In this document: piece by piece, positions 1 through 6,922 of the stretch
Position numbering within the stretch: position 1 is the first letter of the stretch
Layout: the number at the start of each line of letters is the position of its first letter
Assembly: GCA_964349835.1 (NCBI GenBank)
Contig: CAYGID010000096.1
Location: 1 to 7,759 of the forward strand
Length of the DNA: 7,759 bases
Direction: 5' to 3'
Origin: JAQVSH01 sp964349835
Lineage (GTDB): Bacteria > Bacteroidota > Bacteroidia > Bacteroidales > UBA4181
Made by a program: the position numbers and the translations under genes
The notes under the pieces: model-generated
Told to the model about the DNA's origin: nothing
Databases searched by the model: none
The model's input: the letters and a program-made list of their open reading frames with translations, nothing else

Positions 1-1551
1 TTTGAGTTGATTGATTTTATGCCCCGATACAAAACCGGCGAAAAAGATTATTACGCCCCCGCCGAACTCTATCGCTACCTCAGGCCTTTGTACGGAACCC
101 CCGAATTCATTATACACTACCAGCCGGCATTGAATTATGCGCGCGACGAAGTTGCACATATCCTCGAAGACAATTATATCCGATCTTATTCGAAAAGGCA
201 AAAAAGGGAGTGTGTCTACCTATATTCCAGTCTTGAGCTTTCGCAAATTCTGGATAAGCAGATTATCCGTTTGGATCAACAGGCCTATTTTCTGCTGTCA
301 TATAATCAAAAGTTGGTAGCCATTGATATTTTCAGGGTATATCTTGAGTATCAAAGGACCAAGGTCTATTGGCTGAACTGGACTAACCGATCGAAAAAGT
401 TTACTCTATATAACGAGGAGATTATCAGAAGTTTGCTGGTTTTAAAAGCAATGTCGTTTGATGAAACAGGTGCAATGCTTGCGGCACTAACTACCAGTAT
501 TCCGGAGACTATCGGAGAGGTCAGAAACTGGGATTACCGTTTTTGTTGGCTCAGAGATGCCTCCATGTCGATGGATACGCTGCTGCGCATGGATCATTAC
601 AATGCAGCTAAACGATTTTTGGGTTATATCAAAGGCATTATTACATCGAAACACGACTCTTTTCAGATTATGTACGGAATTCGAAGGGAGAGAGATCTGC
701 ATGAGTCCGATTTACCTCACCTTTCCGGATTTGAAAATTCGAAGCCGGTACGAATCGGAAATGCTGCCTATACGCAGAAACAGCACGATGTTTTTGGGTA
801 TGTAATGAATGTGATTTACAAATATTATAAGTTTTTCCCGGGAACTCTTGATGAGATAGAGGATATGTGGGAGATTGTTCGGAATATCATGCGCACAGTC
901 TCCTCTCAATGGGAAAACCCTGATCGCGGAATTTGGGAGATTCGCAACGAGGAGAAGCATTTCGTGCTTTCGAAAGTGATGAGCTGGGTGGCTTTAGATC
1001 GAGGTGCCAAAATTGCAGGCTTGCTAAACAAAAAGTATTATGCCGACACCTGGCGAACCATGGCCAACAGGGTGAAGAGCGATGTGCTGACCAAGGGCTG
1101 GAAAGAGGATCTGCAGACATTTACCCAAACCTATTGCAACAACGATCTGGACGCCTCTCTGCTCTTAATGGCTGAGTATGGTTTTATTCCGGCAGAGGAT
1201 GAGCGATTCATTAAAACCGTTCATGCCGTTAAGAGCGAATTGTATTCTAACGGTTTAATGTATCGCTATGTGAATCGCGACGATTTTGGAAAGCCCTCCT
1301 CCTCTTTTACAATATGCACCTTCTGGTTGATTCAGGCTTTGTTCCGGATAGGCGAAAAAGAGGAGGCTCGTAGCATGTTTAACCGTCTGCTTTCGTACGG
1401 AAATCACCTAGGCTTGTTTAGCGAAGATATTGATTTTGAGAGTAAAAGACTACTGGGAAATTTTCCACAGGCCTACTCACATCTTGCCCTGATAAATACA
1501 GCGATGATGCTTTCGGAGCAAAAAATCACCTCCAGGTTCATTAAGCCCTAA
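1..1551 (+). CDS. Glycoside hydrolase family 15 protein (glucoamylase/trehalase type), 5' truncated
   Basis: The frame is open from the first base, so the start lies off the window. GH15 relatives have roughly 90 more N-terminal residues (a beta-sandwich beginning) before the FELIDFMPRY segment seen here. The visible 516 residues hold the family's (alpha/alpha)6-barrel signatures: VRNWDYRFCWLRDA (bases about 520-561), the KPVRIGNAAYTQKQHDVFGYV-like segment (about 742-804), and DRGIWEIR with the likely general-acid Glu at 937-939. Further on come FTICTFWLIQALFRIG and GLFSEDID with the likely general-base Glu at 1423-1425, then LGNFPQAYSHLALINTA. Both catalytic acids are present, so the enzyme should be active. 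GH15 members cleave alpha-glucosidic bonds from the non-reducing end (starch/dextrin glucoamylases, dextranases, trehalases). The neighbouring trehalose synthase gene makes trehalose a reasonable substrate guess, but the sequence alone does not settle it. No signal peptide can be judged because the N-terminus is missing. Confidence 0.93.
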   Translation, partial: FELIDFMPRYKTGEKDYYAPAELYRYLRPLYGTPEFIIHYQPALNYARDEVAHILEDNYIRSYSKRQKRECVYLYSSLELSQILDKQIIRLDQQAYFLLSYNQKLVAIDIFRVYLEYQRTKVYWLNWTNRSKKFTLYNEEIIRSLLVLKAMSFDETGAMLAALTTSIPETIGEVRNWDYRFCWLRDASMSMDTLLRMDHYNAAKRFLGYIKGIITSKHDSFQIMYGIRRERDLHESDLPHLSGFENSKPVRIGNAAYTQKQHDVFGYVMNVIYKYYKFFPGTLDEIEDMWEIVRNIMRTVSSQWENPDRGIWEIRNEEKHFVLSKVMSWVALDRGAKIAGLLNKKYYADTWRTMANRVKSDVLTKGWKEDLQTFTQTYCNNDLDASLLLMAEYGFIPAEDERFIKTVHAVKSELYSNGLMYRYVNRDDFGKPSSSFTICTFWLIQALFRIGEKEEARSMFNRLLSYGNHLGLFSEDIDFESKRLLGNFPQAYSHLALINTAMMLSEQKITSRFIKP

Positions 1552-1566
1552 CCCCCCTTATCGAAT
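1552..1566. other. Tail-to-tail junction of the GH15 and trehalose synthase genes
   Basis: Fifteen bases separate the two stop codons. No hairpin with a U-run is visible here or in the adjacent coding ends, so transcripts from the two strands probably run into each other's 3' ends. Confidence 0.6.
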
Positions 1567-3792
1567 CTATTGGAGTAGCTCTTTTAACAAAGCAAGCAAG
1601 GAGGGTTGATCCGAAACATTCATCCGTGCCACCGTAGGACTTACCCCCACCCGAATGGTGTAGGCACTGTCGGGCATGGCACGGAACAAGAATTCATCGG
1701 TTTTATCATCGCCGGCTGCAAGGATAAAGTCGTAGGCAATTCCCTCCATCAGACTAGCCGCTGCTTGCCCCTTATCGTATTTTCCGCTTTTAATTTCTAA
1801 AACCTTATGTCCTTCCAAGATTTCGAATTGGGTTCTGTTTCGAATGATTTCTGAGAGATCGTCTTTAAGTTCATTCAGCCTGAGTTGAGCAAAATCGGAA
1901 TCAGCATTTCTATAATGCCATGCTAACGAACCGGTTTTCTCTTCGATGAAGGTACCATTGCAACGATTTACATATTCGGCCAGAATGGCCCTGGCCTGAT
2001 CTTTCCAGCCCTCTTCTACGGTAACTGTCGATTGCCAGACGCCTCCCATGGGGCGAAGAAAGAAACCGTGTTCAGCTACCAGCGTAACTGAAAGCCCTGC
2101 AAATTGCTTTTCCAGAAAGGGTCTGTCTCTTCCACTGATAATAACCACATGGTTGGAAGGGTCGTCCGAAAGCTGTTTGATGATTTCGCGGGTTTCGGGA
2201 AGAATAACCGCCTGCTCCGGATAGCGGCTAAACGCCACCAATGTGCCGTCATAGTCTATAAAGAGGATTCTTCGAAAGCTTGTTTTGTACTCCTTGTGGA
2301 TGCGTTCCAACATATTTTTCCCAATAAATCTCACCTTCATGCCCGATTGTTCTTTCTTAATTTCTGCTGTCTGTTTAAAGAAGTCGAGTGCCCAAACGAA
2401 TACATTATACTCCGAAATGCGTTTCTGCATTCTTTCAATTTTGTATCGCCTCTCCTCTTCCTCCATAACCAGGGCGCTATATATGGCCTCTGCTGTTTCG
2501 TTCGGGTCTGCAGGATTAATGATAATCGCTTCGTTCAATTCAGCTGCAGCACCGGCCATTTCGCTTAAAATCAGAACCCCATAACTGTCGTGCTGCGATG
2601 CAATATACTCCTTGGCAACCAAATTCATTCCATCGCGATAGGGGGTGATTAAACCCACGTTACTGTGGTCGTAAAGGGCTATTAACTCATGAAACGATAG
2701 AGATTTGTATTGATAAACAATGGGGAGCCATGCAAGAGATCCATACTTCCCATTGATTCGTCCCACAGTCGATTCAATATCTTTCTTCATCTTTTTGTAT
2801 TTATCGATACTGTCGCGCGAGGGCACCACAACCATATTGAAAAGCACCTTTCCGTGCCATTCCGGATATCTCTCCAGAAATGTTTCAAAGCCTTGTAAAC
2901 GGAGTAACAATCCTTTTGAATAATCTAACCGGTCGACCGAAAAAATGAGCTTCTGACCCGTTAGGGTTTTGCGCAGTTTCTCTTTTATGAGTTGTACTTT
3001 TGGATTGCTACTTGCAATATGAAATTTATCGTAATCGATTCCGATGGGGAATGCATCGGCTTTTACAGGCTTTGCGGGGGTGTAGATTACGTTTTCCCGA
3101 CATTCATACCCTGTTGTGCGACGAACACATTTCAGAAAGTGCTGTACGTAATCGTGTGTGTGGAAGCCTATCATATCGGCCCCAAGCATGCCTTGAATAA
3201 CCATCTCCCTCCAGGGTTTGGGAAGCAGTCGGAATATTTCGAACGAAGGGAAAGGAATATGAAGAAAAAATCCGATAGAGACGTCGGGTCGCTTTTGCCT
3301 GATTAGCTCCGGAAGCATAAAAAGCTGATAATCATGTATCCATAAGAAGTCCCCAGGTTTCAGGATCGATATAATTTCTTCGCAAAATCGCGTATTTGCT
3401 GTGCGGTACGCTTCGAATGCCTCTTCTTTAAACACACAGTATGTCGAAAAGTAATGAAACAGTGGCCAGATGAGGTCGTTACTAAATCCTTCATAATACA
3501 ACTTTCGCACAGACCCTGGAATCTTTATAGGAAGAATGCTGAAATCATCGTTTTGCAGATGCGCAACATCGAGGCTTTCGGGAAGATTTTCGGCCACACC
3601 CGCCCAGATGATCTTTTGCTCCGACCCGCCACTATTCTCTTTTTTAAAGTTCTCCGAAAGCGACAGCACAGCCGATACCAAACCTCCGTCATTTTGAACC
3701 GCTTTATACCCCTTTTTTGTTTTGCTGAACTTAAAAGGCAAACGGTATGCGGCAATAATGAGCCGTTTAAAGGGGGGTGATTTTCTCTCCAT
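1567..3792 (-). CDS. Bifunctional trehalose-6-phosphate synthase / trehalose-phosphatase
   Basis: This is a fusion of an OtsA-like GT20 synthase (about residues 8-470 of 741) and an OtsB-like HAD phosphatase (about 505-741). It would convert UDP-glucose plus glucose-6-phosphate to trehalose-6-phosphate and then to trehalose in the cytoplasm. Synthase residues known from E. coli OtsA are all seen: Arg17 in AYRLP, Gly-Gly 36-37, the YYEGFSN and WPLFHY segments, Asp154 in WIHDYQ, His178 in LHIPFPS, Arg288 and Lys293 in DRLDYSKG, and RDGMNLVAKEY (386-396). HAD motifs are intact: DYDGTL (513-518), ISGR (552-555), a GHKVLEIK lysine and GDDKTDE (694-700). The ATG at 3790-3792 is preferred because it sits just before the KRLII strand that starts these proteins. 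An in-frame ATG at 3844-3846 would add 18 residues and overlap the divergent gene region. One oddity is that the usual SNRLP reads AYRLP. The symbol otsAB would be descriptive only. Confidence 0.96.
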   Translation of the reverse strand: MERKSPPFKRLIIAAYRLPFKFSKTKKGYKAVQNDGGLVSAVLSLSENFKKENSGGSEQKIIWAGVAENLPESLDVAHLQNDDFSILPIKIPGSVRKLYYEGFSNDLIWPLFHYFSTYCVFKEEAFEAYRTANTRFCEEIISILKPGDFLWIHDYQLFMLPELIRQKRPDVSIGFFLHIPFPSFEIFRLLPKPWREMVIQGMLGADMIGFHTHDYVQHFLKCVRRTTGYECRENVIYTPAKPVKADAFPIGIDYDKFHIASSNPKVQLIKEKLRKTLTGQKLIFSVDRLDYSKGLLLRLQGFETFLERYPEWHGKVLFNMVVVPSRDSIDKYKKMKKDIESTVGRINGKYGSLAWLPIVYQYKSLSFHELIALYDHSNVGLITPYRDGMNLVAKEYIASQHDSYGVLILSEMAGAAAELNEAIIINPADPNETAEAIYSALVMEEEERRYKIERMQKRISEYNVFVWALDFFKQTAEIKKEQSGMKVRFIGKNMLERIHKEYKTSFRRILFIDYDGTLVAFSRYPEQAVILPETREIIKQLSDDPSNHVVIISGRDRPFLEKQFAGLSVTLVAEHGFFLRPMGGVWQSTVTVEEGWKDQARAILAEYVNRCNGTFIEEKTGSLAWHYRNADSDFAQLRLNELKDDLSEIIRNRTQFEILEGHKVLEIKSGKYDKGQAAASLMEGIAYDFILAAGDDKTDEFLFRAMPDSAYTIRVGVSPTVARMNVSDQPSLLALLKELLQ

Positions 3793-3803
3793 GCTTTTTA
3801 AGG

Positions 3804-3835
3804 TTTCTGTTTCAGGTGTAAAATGGTTAAATTTA
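3804..3835 (+). promoter_or_regulatory. Weak candidate promoter for the MscS gene, sharing the TAAATTTA box
   Basis: On the plus strand TTTC (3804-3807) lies 20 bases before TAAATTTA (3828-3835), a one-mismatch-per-box likeness to the TTTG / TAnnTTTG promoter of Bacteroidota. It would give a leader of about 32 bases to the ATG at 3874. It overlaps the candidate promoter of the divergent trehalose gene, so the two could not be occupied at the same time. This is weaker than the opposite-strand match. Confidence 0.2.
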
Positions 3836-3860
3836 CCGGGAATCATCCGATTTATTCAAA
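3828..3860 (-). promoter_or_regulatory. Candidate Bacteroidota-type promoter for the trehalose synthase gene
   Basis: On the minus strand a TTTG (plus-strand CAAA, 3857-3860) is followed after 21 bases by TAAATTTA (3828-3835). This resembles the Bacteroides consensus TTTG - about 19-21 bases - TAnnTTTG, with one mismatch in the last base. It would leave about 30 bases of leader before the ATG at 3792. TAAATTTA is a perfect palindrome, so it could also serve the opposite strand. The match is short and AT-rich, so chance is a real possibility. Confidence 0.35.
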
Positions 3861-3873
3861 AAAACTACTGATA

Positions 3874-4794
3874 ATGACAGATCAAGATACCGTATACAGC
3901 TCAATGCAAATCATTCTGATTTCGGGTTCGTTTGTCCTTTTATTACTTCTTGGGTATACCCTGTTGCGCTACGGATTCCGATTTCTGGATCGAAAACTTA
4001 AGGACTCTCCCCGTCATTTAGACACCTTTGTATTGGAATTGTTCAGAGCCCCTGTACTTTGGCTCTTGTTATGGATCCTTTTAAATACCTATACCCAGTT
4101 GTTTCTCAGTCAATTGCCTTTTATTTACATTCTGCAATATATAAATTCTTTCTTATTAATATTCGCTGTGAGCTGGATAGCTATCCAAGTAGTCAGCGCA
4201 GGAGAGCACTATATTCAGAAACAATTGGATCTTGGAACGCGCGACAATCTTCACGCCCGTAAGAGTCTCACCCAAATTAAGGTATTCAAAGCCATNNNNN
4301 NNNNNNNNNNNNNNNNNNNNNNNNNNNNNNNNNNNNNNNNNNNNNNNNNNNNNNNNNNNNNNNNNNNNNNNNNNNNNNNNNNNNNNNNNNNNNNNCTGAC
4401 CTACGTAGTGGTTCGCATCTGGGATCAGAGGCGACTGGTTTTGCCTGTAAATTGGTTTCTGGAGAAGCCCTTCGAGAATTGGACCCGCAACAGTGCCGAG
4501 ATTATGGGTACCGTCTTTTTATACGTAGATTATCACTTCCCGGTAGATGAGTTGCGCAAGGTGCTGTTGGAGGTGCTCACCCGTAACCCCAACTGGGACG
4601 GAAGAGTCCAAAATATTCAGGTAACGGCGGCGCAGGAACGGTGCAAGGAGATTCGTGTTCTGGTGAGCAGTAAGGATGCCTCAAAAAACTGGGATCTAAG
4701 AGTGGCAGTTCGAGAAGCCTTAATCGACTATATTGCCCTGAACCATCCCGATACCTTTGCCAAAGTAAGATTACAACAGACTGCTGAAGCCTGA
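3874..4794 (+). CDS. MscS-family mechanosensitive ion channel, interrupted by an assembly gap
   Basis: The product is a small-conductance mechanosensitive channel of the inner membrane that opens under membrane tension and releases solutes during hypo-osmotic shock. From the ATG at 3874 the visible N-terminal part has three hydrophobic stretches (about residues 11-32, 56-78 and 84-107), followed by a basic RKSLTQIKVFKA linker. After 100 N the protein resumes with LTYVVVRIWDQRRLVLPVNWFLEKPFENWTR, the hallmark of the MscS beta domain, and then the alpha/beta C-terminal domain. The N run therefore covers the next membrane helix, the pore-lining helix and the start of the beta domain. An in-frame ATG at 3823 would add 17 polar residues. 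I prefer 3874 because it starts just before the first helix and leaves room for promoters. No Shine-Dalgarno is visible. The gene is divergent from the trehalose synthase and tail to tail with the hydrolase gene. Confidence 0.9.
   Translation: MTDQDTVYSSMQIILISGSFVLLLLLGYTLLRYGFRFLDRKLKDSPRHLDTFVLELFRAPVLWLLLWILLNTYTQLFLSQLPFIYILQYINSFLLIFAVSWIAIQVVSAGEHYIQKQLDLGTRDNLHARKSLTQIKVFKAXXXXXXXXXXXXXXXXXXXXXXXXXXXXXXXXXXLTYVVVRIWDQRRLVLPVNWFLEKPFENWTRNSAEIMGTVFLYVDYHFPVDELRKVLLEVLTRNPNWDGRVQNIQVTAAQERCKEIRVLVSSKDASKNWDLRVAVREALIDYIALNHPDTFAKVRLQQTAEA
4296..4395. other. Assembly gap (100 N) inside the MscS gene
   Basis: A run of exactly 100 N is the usual placeholder for a scaffold gap of unknown size. 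The coding frame is the same on both sides at this length, which would happen by chance one time in three. By comparison with the MscS family, about 80 residues (roughly 240-250 bases) are missing here, more than 100 N can hold. Confidence 0.97.
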
Positions 4795-4801
4795 ACCGAC
4801 A
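4795..4801. other. Tail-to-tail junction of the MscS and hydrolase genes
   Basis: Only seven bases separate the stop codons of the two convergent genes. I see no terminator hairpin in or beside this junction, so any termination signal must lie inside coding sequence or be factor-dependent. Confidence 0.6.
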
Positions 4802-6568
4802 CTAAGGGGCTGATACGATTACCGGAAAGGTGATATGCGACGGATACTCCTTTGATAGATAAATCTTTTGCTCGGCAACGCACATTTGGGTTGTGGTTTG
4901 ACTATTCTGCCCGGTGTTAAGATTCTTGGAGAAGTAGGGAAAAGAGAAGGAGGAGGTAATAATCAATCCCACCTTTCCTCCTTCGGCCAGCGTGATGCCA
5001 CACTGGTTCAGATCGATGTTGAATTGGTATATTTCGTTAGGCTGCAACAACTCGGGCGTAGTGAATCCGTTGCGAAACTTGGCTCTCAGCAGACCATAAC
5101 TGATATATTGAACAGTGCCTCCATCAGGAGGAATGGAAAATAGCAAAACGAACCAGTCGGTATCTTTTGCGGAGCTTGACGCATAGAGGGTTGCCGAAAG
5201 TGGGCCCAGCAGGGTGGTTTTCTCGGTAAGGGGCTCGCTTTGGTAGAAGAGGTAGTCGCTTCTACCCTCCAATCTATCAAGAAACCCGTCGATATCTCTG
5301 CCTTCCTCTTCGCCAAAGGGCACAACATTTGCCGGATCGTAGCTATAACTGCCCACATGCTCCTGCATCGCTTCGCTGTGGGATGTTAGCTCTCCGCCAA
5401 GGGGCAATCTGCTCAGATTCGAAGAGCGTAGATAGAACTTCCGCAACGCAGTAGAAGAGAGCGGGTATTCATTGCCGCTGTACCAGGTGTCGGACTGTAA
5501 TGCGTAGAGTTGTACTCTGGGGGTCTCCATGATGCCATTCTCCTCCCCCTTCAGCCAATAGTCGAACCACTCCCGGTATAGCCGGTGCAAATCGACGTCG
5601 TCGGCTGCCTCACCGATGAACTTCCCCTGATGGTATTTCGACTCCTTATCGACATGTCCCCATGGACCAATCACCATTTTTACCTGTTGATTTCCGCTAT
5701 CAGTCAATGCGTTGTAAGCCATTTTGCTTCCCAGTAATTGTGCATCGAACCATCCCGACTGAATAAAAACCGGGATCTTTACCTCCGACAGTTTCTCGAT
5801 AGTGGCACATTGGGTCCAATAGGCATCCTTGGTCTCGTGATGTATCCACTCTTGGAAATAGCCGATTTTTTTGTTCAAGACTACCGAATCGAGATCTGAT
5901 ATCGGCAAATGATCCAAGAGCGTTTCCCATGGCCTTGCATAGATGGATTCGATATTCTTTCCCGACAGATCGGACGTTGCGTTCTCCTCTACAATTTGTG
6001 CCCATAAGAGCGACGCAGGCACAAATACGCCACACCGATAGGGCAGTTCATAGAAGAGGTCGGGCATGGCACAGTTGGGTATGATGGTCTTCAGATGTGG
6101 TGGTTTTTCGACGGCCGCGCAATATTGCACCCATCCATCGTACGAACTGCCAATCATTCCGATATTCCCGTTGCACCAGGGTTGCGAAGCAATCCACTCA
6201 ATGGCATCGTATCCATCGGGGCCCTCTTTTACAAAAGGCTCAAAAGTTCCCTCCGATCCGAATCGGCCTCTGACATCCTGAATGGCAACCACATACCCGC
6301 TTTCAGCAAGAAATTGGTAGTGGGGAACCAAGCGCTCTTTCTGGTAGGGGGTTCTGATTAGAACAACAGGATATTGCGTCTGTTTAGCCGGCGGAAAAAT
6401 AAAAACGGTAGAAAGCTTTATTCGATCCCTCATGGGAACCATAACCCTGTCGACAGGATGCGATGGCGAACATGCCGATGTGAGCAAAACGGCAATCAAA
6501 CAGATAATCCGGGTCGGTTTAATTGTCTTGATTCGAATGATTCCAAGTAACAACGTAGTGGTTTCCAT
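4802..6568 (-). CDS. CocE/NonD family serine hydrolase (X-Pro dipeptidyl-peptidase S15-like), putative lipoprotein
   Basis: This is a 588-residue alpha/beta hydrolase of the S15/CocE group (cocaine esterase, glutaryl-7-ACA acylase, X-Pro dipeptidyl peptidase). The S15 hydrolase domain spans about residues 43-310 and the C-terminal jelly-roll (PepX_C type) about 340-585. The catalytic triad is visible: Ser142 in GSSYDGW, Asp275 in SGWFD and His305 in GPWGH. Tyr75 in RTPYQKE matches the oxyanion tyrosine of CocE. Residues 20-33 (RIICLIAVLLTSAC) look like a lipoprotein signal with Cys33 as the lipidated residue, although Thr at -3 is not ideal. No acidic cluster follows the Cys, so surface export is not suggested. 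The ATG at 6566-6568 is the only visible start giving this signal, but the frame stays open into the upstream gap, so the true start is not fixed. The exact substrate (ester, amide or peptide) cannot be told from the sequence. Confidence 0.92.
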   Translation of the reverse strand: METTTLLLGIIRIKTIKPTRIICLIAVLLTSACSPSHPVDRVMVPMRDRIKLSTVFIFPPAKQTQYPVVLIRTPYQKERLVPHYQFLAESGYVVAIQDVRGRFGSEGTFEPFVKEGPDGYDAIEWIASQPWCNGNIGMIGSSYDGWVQYCAAVEKPPHLKTIIPNCAMPDLFYELPYRCGVFVPASLLWAQIVEENATSDLSGKNIESIYARPWETLLDHLPISDLDSVVLNKKIGYFQEWIHHETKDAYWTQCATIEKLSEVKIPVFIQSGWFDAQLLGSKMAYNALTDSGNQQVKMVIGPWGHVDKESKYHQGKFIGEAADDVDLHRLYREWFDYWLKGEENGIMETPRVQLYALQSDTWYSGNEYPLSSTALRKFYLRSSNLSRLPLGGELTSHSEAMQEHVGSYSYDPANVVPFGEEEGRDIDGFLDRLEGRSDYLFYQSEPLTEKTTLLGPLSATLYASSSAKDTDWFVLLFSIPPDGGTVQYISYGLLRAKFRNGFTTPELLQPNEIYQFNIDLNQCGITLAEGGKVGLIITSSFSFPYFSKNLNTGQNSQTTTQMCVAEQKIYLSKEYPSHITFPVIVSAP

Positions 6569-6584
6569 ATACTGTTGCCGATAT

Positions 6585-6684
6585 NNNNNNNNNNNNNNNN
6601 NNNNNNNNNNNNNNNNNNNNNNNNNNNNNNNNNNNNNNNNNNNNNNNNNNNNNNNNNNNNNNNNNNNNNNNNNNNNNNNNNNNN
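6585..6684. other. Assembly gap (100 N) between the DUF4295 gene and the hydrolase gene
   Basis: This is a second run of exactly 100 N, again a placeholder for unknown length. To its right the DUF4295 gene has shown only 10 codons of about 50. To its left the hydrolase start lies 16 bases away. At least about 120 bases of DUF4295 plus a 5' region for the hydrolase must lie here. If the usual Bacteroidota gene order holds, ftsY (about 320 codons) is hidden here too. Confidence 0.97.
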
Positions 6685-6715
6685 TTTTCAGGGTAGCTAC
6701 TACTTTCTTTGCCAT
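6685..6715 (-). CDS. DUF4295 family protein (putative ribosomal protein bL38), 3' part lost in gap
   Basis: Only the first ten codons, MAKKVVATLK, are visible before the N run. This beginning, 9 bases after the rpmG stop, is what I recognise as the small (about 50-residue) DUF4295 protein that follows rpmG in Bacteroidota. From memory, a member of this family was seen bound in the Flavobacterium johnsoniae ribosome structure and named bL38. Its place in an operon with L28 and L33 fits a ribosomal role. The identification rests on ten residues plus position, so it is good but not certain. No Shine-Dalgarno precedes the ATG at 6713-6715. Translation after rpmG may be coupled or helped by AT-rich sequence. 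Confidence 0.78.
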
Positions 6716-6724
6716 GGTATACGC

Positions 6725-6913
6725 TTATTTAATTTCTTTATGAACAGTAACCTTCTTAAGAATCGGATTGTACTTACGTCTTTCCATTCTGTCGGGGGTG
6801 TTCTTCTTATTTTTGGTAGTGATGTACCGTGACATTCCAGGGAGTCCACTCACTTTCTGTTCGGTACACTCCATAATCACTTGGATTCTGTTGCCTTTCG
6901 ACTTTTTTGCCAT
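6725..6913 (-). CDS. rpmG: 50S ribosomal protein L33 (bL33)
   Basis: This is a 62-residue basic protein of the large ribosomal subunit with the family core RYITTKNKKNTPDRMERRKYNP and the ending VTVHKEIK. It carries the short insertion (about residues 21-28, SGLPGMSR) that I associate with Bacteroidota L33. Only one cysteine (Cys16) remains, so the two CxxC pairs of the zinc-binding form are absent and this is the zinc-independent type. It is a little longer than the 50-55 residues common elsewhere because of the insertion. It lies 15 bases after rpmB and 9 bases before DUF4295, clearly one transcription unit. Its start is set by a clear GGAGG upstream, unlike the other genes here. Confidence 0.97.
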   Translation of the reverse strand: MAKKSKGNRIQVIMECTEQKVSGLPGMSRYITTKNKKNTPDRMERRKYNPILKKVTVHKEIK

Positions 6914-6922
6914 AATTCTGAT

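Noticed and set aside
2104..2568. A 154-codon plus-strand frame opposite the trehalose synthase gene.
   Set aside because: It lies wholly antisense to a clearly conserved enzyme, has no recognisable domain, and is one of several such shadows (also 2992-3306 and 3454-3780).
1551..3780. C-run near 1552-1557 and G-run near 3772-3777 as a long-range inverted repeat around the trehalose synthase gene.
   Set aside because: The match is about six bases of homopolymer; one copy codes for Pro-Pro in the protein and nothing flanking it matches.
4296..6684. The two N runs as traces of a mobile element or repeat that broke the assembly.
   Set aside because: Flanking bases on either side show no terminal inverted repeats, target duplications or shared sequence between the two gaps. 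Both are simply 100-base placeholders.
4802..6715. One 637-codon minus-strand frame joining MAKKVVATLK to the CocE-type hydrolase.
   Set aside because: The join exists only because 100 N keep the frame open. The first ten codons belong to DUF4295 and the hydrolase has its own start and signal peptide, so this is two genes, not a fusion.
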